From assembly GCA_049699975.1 (NCBI GenBank), contig JBNAWB010000003.1, positions 1 through 46,078 on the forward strand: 46,078 nucleotides of DNA, written 5' to 3'. Every line of letters starts with the position of its first letter. Positions within the stretch are counted from its first letter, which is position 1. The translations under genes were made by a program, and so were the position numbers. This stretch comes from CAZAGD01 sp049699975 (GTDB taxonomy: Bacteria > Desulfobacterota > SM23-61). The notes under the pieces were generated by a model. It saw only the letters and a list, made by a program, of their open reading frames with translations, did no database searches and was not told the origin of the DNA. Of the stretch, positions 32,074 through 39,539 are shown in pieces.

Positions 32074-32583
32074 TCACCAGGGGTAGTAAGGTGGTGACCA
32101 AAAATATGGCCGTTCCCCATACCAAGGATATAAGGGCGCATAATCAACCCTTTTTGGCCAAAGTTTAATTTCTTGGGCTATGATGATGGGGTAAGTATAA
32201 AAAAATTCTCCTATAGGTAATACTTCTTTCCCTTCTATCTCTCCTATCACGGTAATCTCGCGGCCGCTTTGATAAATATCAGGATCTAAAAACCCTTTAT
32301 ATTTTACCATAAAGCGACCAGCAGTTTGATCCAGATTTTTAGGTCTTTTCCCCAGATCTAATTCTGCTTGCCTTACTAATAATATTGTTTCTTCAGGTTT
32401 ATTCTTCGTCTCTATAATTACTCCTCCTAATAAAACTTTGCGACCCTTATAGATGGTGGGGTCCTTTTTTATATTTGCCAAGGTTAGGGTAGAATCAATT
32501 TGTTGGCGTAATTCCGAGGAAAAGGGGAAACAAGAGCTTAGGAAAAAGAATGAAACTAAAAAGCACACCCATAGCCTAAGCAT
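32074..32583 (-). CDS. Slp-family outer-membrane lipoprotein
   Basis: A 169-residue protein with a lipoprotein signal peptide (hydrophobic 5-16, lipobox LSS-C18) and the Slp domain pattern NIKKDPTIYKGRKVLLGGVI...AGRFMVKY...GREITVIGEIEG. Slp proteins are outer-membrane lipoproteins linked to carbon starvation/stationary phase in E. coli. The tail is rich in Tyr, Trp and Pro (last 15 residues). The first base of its stop-coupled start is shared with the upstream paralogue (TAATG), so the two are translationally coupled. Confidence 0.88.
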   Translation of the reverse strand: MLRLWVCFLVSFFFLSSCFPFSSELRQQIDSTLTLANIKKDPTIYKGRKVLLGGVIIETKNKPEETILLVRQAELDLGKRPKNLDQTAGRFMVKYKGFLDPDIYQSGREITVIGEIEGKEVLPIGEFFYTYPIIIAQEIKLWPKRVDYAPLYPWYGERPYFWSPPYYPW

Positions 32584-33074
32584 TAAAAAGTTCCTCCGAG
32601 GCCAATGCCGAAATGAAAAAACACACCACTTTTAGATTCTTCTGGCCAAAGATGAGCTTCTTTTATTTTTAGGACAGGATAGTGATATTCTTTTTCGCCG
32701 ATCGAAAGAGTTTTTCGCCCACTTATTAAGCCAAGTACTGTAATTTTTCTCCCCGGAGAAAAAATAGCCGGGTCATGAAAATCGGCGAAAAATGCTAAAA
32801 ATCGCCCAGCAGACTCATCAGTTTCCTTCGGTTTCTTTCGCCAATCTAAGGGGAGTTGCAATACTTCTATCCAAGTTACTCCTTCTTTAATTTCCGCCTT
32901 TATAATTCTCCCGCCCAAGATCATTATTTTTCCCGTATATCTTTCAGGGTCATTAATCAATGCAGCAAGGGTGAGTTCATAATCAACTTCTTTCATTTTT
33001 TCTTTGTTGAATATTGGCGCACAAGCAAAAAGTAAACATAGCAAAATTGGCCAGAGAAAATAATTCAATTTCAT
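32583..33074 (-). CDS. Slp-family outer-membrane lipoprotein, paralogue
   Basis: A 163-residue Slp-like lipoprotein with signal peptide, lipobox LFA-C18 and the same NDPERYTGKIMILGGRII...AGRFLAFF...GRKITVLGLISG pattern as its downstream neighbour, so the two are tandem duplicates. The start at 33074 gives a clean signal peptide; a longer frame to 33113 would put 13 polar residues ahead of it. A TATAAT lies just 7 bases before the ATG (33082-33087 on the minus strand), so a near-leaderless transcript is possible. Confidence 0.85.
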   Translation of the reverse strand: MKLNYFLWPILLCLLFACAPIFNKEKMKEVDYELTLAALINDPERYTGKIMILGGRIIKAEIKEGVTWIEVLQLPLDWRKKPKETDESAGRFLAFFADFHDPAIFSPGRKITVLGLISGRKTLSIGEKEYHYPVLKIKEAHLWPEESKSGVFFHFGIGLGGTF

Positions 33075-33137
33075 AACTTTTATTATACTGCAAATTTTAT
33101 GAATTTTTCCCATTTTTAATCATTCCTGCTTGCGTGC

Positions 33138-33210
33138 GCCTGTTTTCCCTCGTGAGAAATATTTAAAACTGTTAGATGGCCAGGGCATTTATTTGATCGT
33201 CGATTACTTT
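33138..33210 (+). repeat. dispersed repeat, copy B1 (minigene-like)
   Basis: GCGCCTGTTTTCCCTCGTGAG followed by AAATATTTAAAACTG. In the frame of CGT-GAG-AAA it reads REKYLKLLDGQGIYLIVDYF and then a stop at 33211. The nucleotide core GTGAGAAATATTTAAAACTG (33152-33171) is identical to 33460-33479. Confidence 0.55.
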
Positions 33211-33229
33211 TGAAATTCGTACCTAATTC

Positions 33230-33290
33230 GAACGGGAGGGGGAGAGGCTCATTAAAATGAGGCACCGGTTCTTTCATGGGAATAGGCAGG
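33230..33290 (+). repeat. dispersed repeat, copy B2
   Basis: CGGGAGGGGGAGAGGCTCAT followed by TAAAATGAGGCACCGGTTCTTTCATGGG. It contains a GGAG-rich stretch ahead of ATG-AGG-CAC, matching 26832-26867 and the first half of copy A, and forms the start half of the same minigene-like unit. Confidence 0.5.
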
Positions 33291-33380
33291 GAATAAAAGT
33301 GTCTATTTTAAAATAGGGAGTATTATTCCGGTTTTTATTTTCAAGACAAATTTATCCCCGCCGTGGATGGCGGAGAAAAG

Positions 33381-33551
33381 ATGGGTAAGAAAGGAAATAA
33401 GCAATTCCCAGCCGATTTTAATTTCGCCGCTCCCCCTCTCTCCCGCCTAGCTCATGCCAGTGAGAAATATTTAAAACTGATCGATGTTCATGGCATTTAT
33501 TACTTGACAGAGTGGGCAAGATTTTGCTTAAAATCAAACCAAAATTATTAA
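33381..33551 (+). CDS. possible small ORF sharing the EKYLKL-DxxGIY motif
   Basis: A 56-residue frame starting at an ATG with GGAG 5 bases upstream and stopping 9 bases before the amidase start, inside the amidase's ribosome-binding region (TAAGGAGG). Its C-terminal half, SEKYLKLIDVHGIYYLTEW, matches the peptide of dispersed repeat copy B1 (REKYLKLLDGQGIYLIV), with differences partly at third codon positions. Either a real small protein of a repeated family or a better-preserved repeat. Function unknown. Confidence 0.4.
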   Translation: MGKKGNKQFPADFNFAAPPLSRLAHASEKYLKLIDVHGIYYLTEWARFCLKSNQNY

Positions 33552-33560
33552 GGAGGAGGG

Positions 33561-34991
33561 ATGACCATGAACCCTGAAGAATACGTCAAATATGATGCCC
33601 TCGGCTTAGCGGAGTTAGTGAAACGTAAAGAAGTAACCTCCAGAGAATTAGTAGAAGCGGCCATTTCTCAGGTGGAGCGTTTAAATCCTTCTCTGAACGC
33701 GGTTATTACACCCATGTTCGATCTGGCGCTTGATCAGGCAAGTGGAAAATTGCCCACCGGCCCTTTCTCTGGTGTTCCTTTTCTATTAAAAGACTTAGGA
33801 GCTTTCTGCGCCGGAGTGCGTTTAACTATGGGTTCGGCTTTTTTGCAAAACTTTATTCCTGACCATGATACTGAACTCGTCCTCCGCCTTAAACGAGCAG
33901 GGCTAATTATTATTGGGAAAACCAACACTCCTGAATTTGGGCTTTTGCCCACCACCGAGCCCCACCTTTTTGGCCCTTGCCGCAATCCGTGGGATAGAAC
34001 AAAGACTACCGGAGGATCCAGTGGAGGTTCGGCAGCAGCGGTAGCAGCAGGAATAGTGCCCATGGCTCATGCTAATGATGGCGGAGGTTCCATTCGCATC
34101 CCCGCTTCTTGTTGCGGAGTTTTTGGCCTTAAACCTACCCGCGCTCGTAACCCCCTGGGCCCAGATTTGGGAGATATGTATAGCGGCTTAATCGTCGAAC
34201 ATGCTGTTACTCGTTCGGTTCGTGATTGCGCCGCTCTTCTGGATGCCACTGCCGGCCCTGATTTAGGCGATCCATATTGGGCTCCGCCTCCTGCTCGGCC
34301 TTTTCTTGAAGAAGTAGGAAGCCCCCCAGGGAGATTAAAGATCGCTTTCGCCACCAAACCTTTTACAGATGTTAAAATTCATGAAGATTGCCTGAAGGCT
34401 GTAAAAGACGCTGCGGCTCTATGCCAGAACCTCGGGCATGAAGTTGAAGAGGCCTCACCTCAAGTCAATGGGACCCTTTTAACCCAAGCTTTTATGACGT
34501 TATTTTCTGGCGGATTAGCTTGGAGCATTGATGGTTTAAATTTAGCTTTGGGCCAAAAACCTTCCCCTGAATTTTTTGAACCCCTTACTTGGGCTTGCTA
34601 TGAAATGGGCCAAAAATATTCGGCCTCTGCTTATTTAATTTCTTTGACCCTCTTACAAAGAATTTCGCGGGAAATCGCCAGATTCTTTGAAAAATTCGAT
34701 CTATGGCTTACTCCCACTTTGGCCATGCCTCCTGTAGAATTAGGTTTTTTTGCTTCACCGCCGGAAGATCCTTTACGGGGGTTCCGCAGGGCAGCCGAAT
34801 TTATTCCTTTTACTCCTTTGGCTAATGCCACCGGCCAGCCTGCTATGTCCGTGCCCCTTTACTGGAATGAGGAGGGTTTGCCCATAGGCGTACATTTTCT
34901 TGGGCGTTTCGGCGATGAAGCCACGCTTTTTCGTTTAGCCGCCCAATTAGAGGCAGCTCGGCCATGGTGCAATCGCCGGCCCAAGATTTAA
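33561..34991 (+). CDS. amidase (amidase-signature family)
   Basis: A 476-residue amidase-signature hydrolase with the catalytic triad K77, S153 and S177 and the Gly/Ser-rich core TTGGSSGGSAAAVAAG at 149-164. K-S-S spacing (76 and 24 residues) is standard. The C-terminal GLPIGVHFLGRFGDE is also typical. The closest types are the 6-aminohexanoate-cyclic-dimer hydrolase/aryl amidase-like members, not GatA, since no GatB/C genes adjoin. Substrate unknown. AGGAGG precedes; the ATG at 33567 is an alternative start with better spacing. Confidence 0.9.
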   Translation: MTMNPEEYVKYDALGLAELVKRKEVTSRELVEAAISQVERLNPSLNAVITPMFDLALDQASGKLPTGPFSGVPFLLKDLGAFCAGVRLTMGSAFLQNFIPDHDTELVLRLKRAGLIIIGKTNTPEFGLLPTTEPHLFGPCRNPWDRTKTTGGSSGGSAAAVAAGIVPMAHANDGGGSIRIPASCCGVFGLKPTRARNPLGPDLGDMYSGLIVEHAVTRSVRDCAALLDATAGPDLGDPYWAPPPARPFLEEVGSPPGRLKIAFATKPFTDVKIHEDCLKAVKDAAALCQNLGHEVEEASPQVNGTLLTQAFMTLFSGGLAWSIDGLNLALGQKPSPEFFEPLTWACYEMGQKYSASAYLISLTLLQRISREIARFFEKFDLWLTPTLAMPPVELGFFASPPEDPLRGFRRAAEFIPFTPLANATGQPAMSVPLYWNEEGLPIGVHFLGRFGDEATLFRLAAQLEAARPWCNRRPKI

Positions 34992-35332
34992 TAATTTGGC
35001 GAGCAGATCCCCTCTTCATTGAGACTGTTTTGCAATGGAGAGAAATGGCTCCAGAGGCAGGCTTGCCTCCGGCATTCATTCAGAATCATGAGGCAGTGAT
35101 TCTTCCATGGAAAAAGGCGGCAGCAGTAGGGCAAGGGCTTGACCCTTGCCGTATTTGGCAAGCCATAAAGGCTTGCCCTACAAATTGATAAGAATATTTA
35201 AGCCGCCTGCCCTTTGCGGAAAAGCGCTGGTAAATTTTAAAAATCTTCTTCTCCCGCCGATGCTTCTTCATTCATGCCTGCCTCTGGCCTGCCTCCGGAT
35301 TGTCAACAAAAGATAGCTGTTTATTAATCTTT
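34992..35332. other. gene-free region between amidase and VOC gene
   Basis: No supported gene. It holds the double hairpin at 35126-35181 and otherwise only unremarkable sequence with Leu/Pro-like low-information frames. Confidence 0.6.
35126..35181. repeat. double-hairpin palindromic repeat
   Basis: Outer arms GTAGGGCAAG (35126-35135) and CTTGCCCTAC (35172-35181) are perfect complements. Within lie GCAAGGGC-TTGA-CCCTTGC and GGCAAGCC-ATAAA-GGCTTGCC. A compact repeat of mobile-palindrome type that may also act as a terminator for the amidase or VOC gene transcript. Confidence 0.6.
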
Positions 35333-35779
35333 TTATCCCCAGACGGTGATCATTCTTTTTTCCGGAGAAGCATTTTTATATTCACCGAGCCATTCAAAGA
35401 CTTGAAGAATTACCCCGAGAGGGTTTCTGGGGCCAACTAAGACCTCTCGTCTAACTCCAGGGATTTCTGAATAATTAAAAGTTTTTAGGCCTTGCGCATT
35501 AAAATGCTGGATGAAGTCATCTAAATTTTCTACCTCCATCCCCAGATGCTGCATAGTTTCTCCAAATTTTTCGATGTGCTTGGCCACGAAGCCATCTGGA
35601 CTGGTGGGTTCTAAGAAGGAAAAAGTGCTCTCCCCCACTTGCATAATGGCCACTTTGTACTTCCCTTCTTCATTTACTTTTTCCACGATAAACTTAGCGC
35701 CAAAAAGTTCGATCATTCTTTTCTTAGTTTCCTCTAAATTGCGCACGGCAATAGCTATATGATCAACTTTTTTAAACAT
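35333..35779 (-). CDS. VOC-family protein, methylmalonyl-CoA epimerase-like
   Basis: A 148-residue vicinal-oxygen-chelate fold protein. KKVDHIAIAVRNLEET at the start with metal-ligand-type H7, the central VGESTFSFLEPTSPDGFVAKHIEKFGETMQHLGMEV with the second His-Glu region, and the GVRREVLVGPRNPLGVILQVFEW end resemble methylmalonyl-CoA epimerases. The usual HH pair of the epimerase is QH here, so specificity is uncertain. No mutase gene is in the window. It has AGGAGG ahead of the ATG. Confidence 0.75.
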   Translation of the reverse strand: MFKKVDHIAIAVRNLEETKKRMIELFGAKFIVEKVNEEGKYKVAIMQVGESTFSFLEPTSPDGFVAKHIEKFGETMQHLGMEVENLDDFIQHFNAQGLKTFNYSEIPGVRREVLVGPRNPLGVILQVFEWLGEYKNASPEKRMITVWG

Positions 35780-36440
35780 GCTCTTCCTCCTCTATAATAA
35801 TTTTAAGGTTCTCTCCAAGCCTATATGAGTTATCGATATTTTTCCAGCAAAATTTGTCGGTTCTTATATTCATTTTAATGAAAAGAGGATGATTTCTTAA
35901 TGAGCCCATTTTATTTTACCCCCACCCTGCCCTGGGGGGTAAACTTTGATACTCCACAAGGGAAACCTTCTCCGCGGTGAGACTTAATAGCCATCCCTTT
36001 TTTATCATGGCGAGCAAGCCCGCACCTGAGGCGGGGAAGCATGGTCAGCTCTTTATTTTCCATTCATTACGAGATCGCCACGGTCGTTAGGCTCCCTCGC
36101 GATGACCTTACGCCCCAACTTCGCTGGCTTAATAAACCCACCCTTCAATGAGCCATTACCAGTTCATCTTTTAAAGAGCTCTGAAAAGGTGCTTAAAGAA
36201 TTTTAGGAGTCATTTCTTCCATTCATGAAACTAAGAGGAATGCAGTTGTTTTTAAAGATTTTGTACTCTTGCTTTTGCCGCAAGGACGGGCAAATAAATT
36301 TTTAGAACTTACTTTTAAAGCGGGGAAATTATTCTTTTTTACCTCCCCCATGAAGAATATTTCCCTTAATTTCAGCCTTAAATTAATCCTAATAATTTTA
36401 AGTATTTAAGCTACTAACCTTATGGTTGCCGGTTCTAAAT
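35780..36440. other. gene-free region with mobile palindrome
   Basis: No reading frame here is convincing. Contains the second mobile palindrome (36004-36106) and a stretch at 35895-35935 that is an inverted partial copy of the GGGCTCATTAA repeat, plus decayed-looking AT-rich sequence. Confidence 0.55.
36004..36106. repeat. mobile palindromic repeat, copy 2 (inverted)
   Basis: The reverse complement of 26394-26498 with about 80% identity by eye: ATCATGGCGAGC... (36004-36042) and CATTACGAGATCGCCACGG..., ending CCCTCGCGATGACC (36064-36106). Both copies lie in the window's two longest gene-free regions. Confidence 0.7.
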
Positions 36441-36445
36441 TTGCT

Positions 36446-36530
36446 TGACAAATTGTCATGAATATAAATCATAAAAAAATTAAATTGACATTTTTTCATA
36501 AAAAATTTATCCAAAGCTGACATTTTGTCA
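36446..36530. promoter_or_regulatory. three TGACA-N3-TGTCA dyads, probable activator sites
   Basis: Exact dyads at 36446-36458 (spacer AAT) and 36518-36530 (spacer TTT), and a one-mismatch dyad at 36486-36498 (TGACATTTTTTCA). They lie 107-206 bases upstream of the sigma-54 -24/-12 element, the usual range for enhancer-binding proteins. The same motif recurs before the sensor kinase at 41455. Confidence 0.65.
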
Positions 36531-36636
36531 AAAAATGAGCAGGGAAGCCGTCATTAATTTTTAAAGTTTTCTTAAAATTAATAACAATTTCAATATTTTG
36601 AATTATTTTAAAGGAATGGTCGCTCCCAAATTAAAG

Positions 36637-36652
36637 TGGCAAGATTCTTGCA
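36637..36652 (+). promoter_or_regulatory. sigma-54 promoter
   Basis: TGGCAAG-ATTC-TTGCA fits the consensus TGGCACG-N4-TTGCA with a single change, with exact GG and GC spacing. The predicted start is around 36663, at the first base of the large inverted repeat. It drives the receiver gene at 36803. Confidence 0.75.
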
Positions 36653-36662
36653 TATTAATAAT

Positions 36663-36774
36663 AAAAAAAGAAGGGGTTCGATCTCCACCGGCTACAAAAG
36701 AGCGAACTCCCCTGCTCAAATGTGACTGGCAACCCAAAAAACCCTCCTCCATTAGATCGAGCCCCTTCTTTTTT
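36663..36774 (+). terminator. long inverted repeat in the leader of the receiver gene
   Basis: Left arm AAAAAAGAAGGGGTTCGATCT (36664-36684) pairs with right arm AGATCGAGCCCCTTCTTTTTT (36754-36774), 20 of 21 bases, with a 69-base loop. The right arm ends in a T-run, so the structure resembles an intrinsic terminator with a large loop. It starts at the predicted sigma-54 transcription start, so it would fold at the 5' end of the mRNA and could act as an attenuator or a stability element. Confidence 0.55.
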
Positions 36775-36802
36775 ACCCTTTAGCGGAACTTTTTAAGGAG
36801 GC

Positions 36803-37315
36803 ATGGTGGAAAAAGAAACGATTCTGGTAGTTGACAACGAAGATGCCATTAGGGAAACGCTAAAGAAAATTCTGGAACGCGAAGGGTATAGAATTTTGAC
36901 GGCCAAGAATGGGCAAGAAGCCTTGGATATACTGCGGGAAAAAAGAGTGCAGCTAATTATCTCGGATATCGTTATGCCTAAGATAGATGGGCATAAATTA
37001 TTGCGGCTGGCCAAATCAATTAGACCAGAAATCGAAGTAATCCTCATGACCGGCCACGGCCAAACAGAACAGGGATTGGAAGCAATCAAAGAAGGAGCCT
37101 TTGATTTTATCCAAAAGCCATTTACCAAATTAGCCTTATTCAAGACTGTAAAACAGGCCTTGGAAAAACAGGCCATGGGGGCAGAAATTCGCTATTTGAA
37201 AGAGCGGATAAGAGAGCTAATATCGGAAATTTTAGAAGTCGTGGGCGAACCACCAAAAGCGGCTAAAGCCCTGGAATACAACCAAGGCATAGGGGCGGCC
37301 ACCTCTCCCCATTAA
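36803..37315 (+). CDS. response-regulator receiver protein without output domain
   Basis: A 170-residue protein. Residues 5-120 form a receiver domain with acidic pocket D11/E13, phospho-acceptor D55 (IISDIVMP), T83 and K105. Residues 120-170 hold a helix (YLKERIRELISEILEVV) and a tail with no DNA-binding motif. It should therefore act by protein contact. AAGGAGG ends 2 bases before the ATG; the GTG immediately after may be the true start. Its promoter is sigma-54 type. No kinase adjoins; the nearest is 4 kb downstream. Confidence 0.88.
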   Translation: MVEKETILVVDNEDAIRETLKKILEREGYRILTAKNGQEALDILREKRVQLIISDIVMPKIDGHKLLRLAKSIRPEIEVILMTGHGQTEQGLEAIKEGAFDFIQKPFTKLALFKTVKQALEKQAMGAEIRYLKERIRELISEILEVVGEPPKAAKALEYNQGIGAATSPH

Positions 37316-37492
37316 ATTTTCTGGCTAATGAGGAAGCCATTCCTAAACTCTGGTCATTAAGATTGGGTTTTTAAATCCTTTAAAATTAATAAAATCGAAA
37401 AATGTAGTTTTTATAGCTATGAAAAATTTGCCTGTTTAAATATAATAATAAAAAACAGAATTGGCAAAATTTAGAATGGAGGTTATTTTATT

Positions 37493-39466
37493 ATGGCTGA
37501 AGAAAAGAAGACCATTACCAGCATGATGGAGGAAACCAGGAAATTTCTTCCCCCAAAGGAATTTAGCGAAAAAGCTCATATCAAGAGCTTAGAAGAATAC
37601 CAAAAGCTTTATAAAAGATCTTTGGAAGATCCAGAAGGCTTTTGGGGAGAGCTGGCGGAAAATTTAGAATGGTACAAGAAATGGGAAAAAGTATTAGATT
37701 ATAGTTTTAAAGATAATATATATATTAAATGGTTTATTGGGGGTAAGCTAAATGCTACGGTCAATTGCTTAGACCGTCATCTCAAAACTCATCGGCGGAA
37801 CAAGGCTGCTCTAATCTGGGAAGGAGAACCTGGAGAAAGCCGGACCTATACCTATCAGCAATTACATACCGAAGTATGCAAGTTTGCTAATGTCTTAAAG
37901 AAAAAAGGGGTAAAAAAAGGCGATCGGGTCACTATCTATATGCCCATGATTCCTGAATTGCCCATTGCCATGTTGGCCTGCGCCCGTATTGGAGCTATCC
38001 ATAGCATCGTTTTTGGGGGATTCAGTGCAGATTCTTTAAAAGATCGCATTCAAGATGCCCAAGCCTCGGTTTTAATAACTACTGATGCCAGTTATCGCGG
38101 CGGGCGGGTCATTGGCCTAAAAAATAATGCTGATGCCGCCTTGGAACAATGCCCTTCAGTAAAATCTGTCATCGTTTATAATCGCACAAATACAAAAGTA
38201 GACATGAAGCCAGGGCGGGATTTCTGGTGGCATGAAGAAATGGCTGCCCCAGATATTAAAGGCGAATGTCCACCGGAAATAATGGATGCCGAAGATCCTT
38301 TATTCATCCTCTATACCAGCGGTTCAACTGGAAAGCCCAAAGGAGTTTTGCATACTACGGCCGGTTATTTACTTTATGTGCTTACCACTTTTAAATGGAT
38401 CTTCGATTATAAAGATGAGGATATTTTCTGGTGCACGGCGGATATTGGTTGGGTTACTGGACATAGCTACATTGTTTATGGGCCCCTGGCAGCTGGAGCA
38501 ACCAGCCTGATGTTTGAAGGGGTACCCAACTACCCGCAACCAGACCGTTTCTGGCAGATCGTGGAAAAGTATAGAGTTAATATTTTCTATACCGCACCTA
38601 CAGCGCTGCGGGCCATGATGAGAGATGGAGACAAATGGCCTCTGGCCCGAGATCTTTCATCTTTACGTTTGTTAGGAACTGTAGGTGAACCGATTAATCC
38701 CGAAGCATGGATGTGGTACTATAAAATCATCGGTAAAGAGCGCTGTCCAATTGTAGATACTTGGTGGCAAACGGAGACTGGAGGTGCTTTAATTACTCCT
38801 TTGCCGGGAGCTATGCCCATTAAACCTGGATCAGCAACCAAACCTTTCCCGGGTGTGGAAGCAGCAGTCATTAGAGAAGATGGCTCTCCGGCAGAGGTTA
38901 ACGAAGGTGGATATTTGGTCATAAAAAGACCTTGGCCAGGAATAATGCGCACTGTATATGGTCAGCATGAAAGATTTAAGGAGACTTATTTTGTCCAGTT
39001 TCCGGGAATGTATTTTACGGGTGATGGCGCGCGCGTTGATGAGGATGGCGATTTTTGGTTAATGGGCCGGGTTGATGATGTCATCAATGTTTCTGGCCAC
39101 CGCATTGGAACCGCCGAAGTTGAAAGTGCTTTAGTGAGTCATCCCGCGGTGGCGGAAGCGGCCGTCGTGGGCATGCCCCATGAAATTAAAGGCCAAGGAA
39201 TCTATGCCTTTGTCACTTTAAAAGCAGGAGAAGTTAAGTCTGAAGAGCTAAAAAAAGCTCTGATCGCTCACGTCCGGAAAGAGATAGGCCCAATTGCCAC
39301 CCCCGACAAAATTCAATTCACTGATGCCTTGCCGAAAACAAGAAGCGGAAAAATTATGCGCCGAATTTTGAAGAAGATAGCTGCGGGCGAAGTGCGGGAC
39401 TTAGGCGACACAACTACCTTAGCCGATCCTTCCGTTGTGCAAACCTTAATCGCCGAAAGATCATAA
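37493..39466 (+). CDS. acs: acetyl-CoA synthetase (AMP-forming)
   Basis: A 657-residue enzyme of full Acs length. Seen: the N-terminal Acs-specific region (FWGELAENLEWYKKWEKVLDY), ATP loop YTSGSTGKPKG, the DTWWQTETGG motif, YFTGDGARVDEDGDFWLMGRVDDVINVSGHR, and catalytic lysine K620 in TRSGKIMRR, the acetylation-regulated residue in homologues. It makes acetyl-CoA from acetate, ATP and CoA. TGGAGG lies 9 bases ahead of the ATG. TATAAT at 37441-37446 may be a -10 but lacks a clear -35. A terminator follows, ahead of the carrier gene. Confidence 0.95.
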   Translation: MAEEKKTITSMMEETRKFLPPKEFSEKAHIKSLEEYQKLYKRSLEDPEGFWGELAENLEWYKKWEKVLDYSFKDNIYIKWFIGGKLNATVNCLDRHLKTHRRNKAALIWEGEPGESRTYTYQQLHTEVCKFANVLKKKGVKKGDRVTIYMPMIPELPIAMLACARIGAIHSIVFGGFSADSLKDRIQDAQASVLITTDASYRGGRVIGLKNNADAALEQCPSVKSVIVYNRTNTKVDMKPGRDFWWHEEMAAPDIKGECPPEIMDAEDPLFILYTSGSTGKPKGVLHTTAGYLLYVLTTFKWIFDYKDEDIFWCTADIGWVTGHSYIVYGPLAAGATSLMFEGVPNYPQPDRFWQIVEKYRVNIFYTAPTALRAMMRDGDKWPLARDLSSLRLLGTVGEPINPEAWMWYYKIIGKERCPIVDTWWQTETGGALITPLPGAMPIKPGSATKPFPGVEAAVIREDGSPAEVNEGGYLVIKRPWPGIMRTVYGQHERFKETYFVQFPGMYFTGDGARVDEDGDFWLMGRVDDVINVSGHRIGTAEVESALVSHPAVAEAAVVGMPHEIKGQGIYAFVTLKAGEVKSEELKKALIAHVRKEIGPIATPDKIQFTDALPKTRSGKIMRRILKKIAAGEVRDLGDTTTLADPSVVQTLIAERS

Positions 39467-39474
39467 AGTAATTC

Positions 39475-39521
39475 ACTCCCCCGTTAATATCCTCCAAAGG
39501 GTTTCAACGGGGGAGTTTTTT
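39475..39521 (+). terminator. intrinsic terminator between acs and the carrier gene
   Basis: ACTCCCCCGTT (39475-39485) pairs perfectly with AACGGGGGAGT (39506-39516), followed by TTTTTT. The carrier's AGGAGG starts only a few bases later, leaving no room for a promoter in between. Confidence 0.85.
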
Positions 39522-39539
39522 GTTCAGGAGGCTAATTTT

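Noticed and set aside
36664..36700. T-arm-like GGGGTTCGATCTCC resembling a tRNA 3' end
   Set aside because: The flanking stem is not complementary, and no anticodon or D arm can be placed on either side.
36598..36783. 61-residue frame across the inverted repeat
   Set aside because: It covers the sigma-54 promoter and both hairpin arms; composition is not protein-like.
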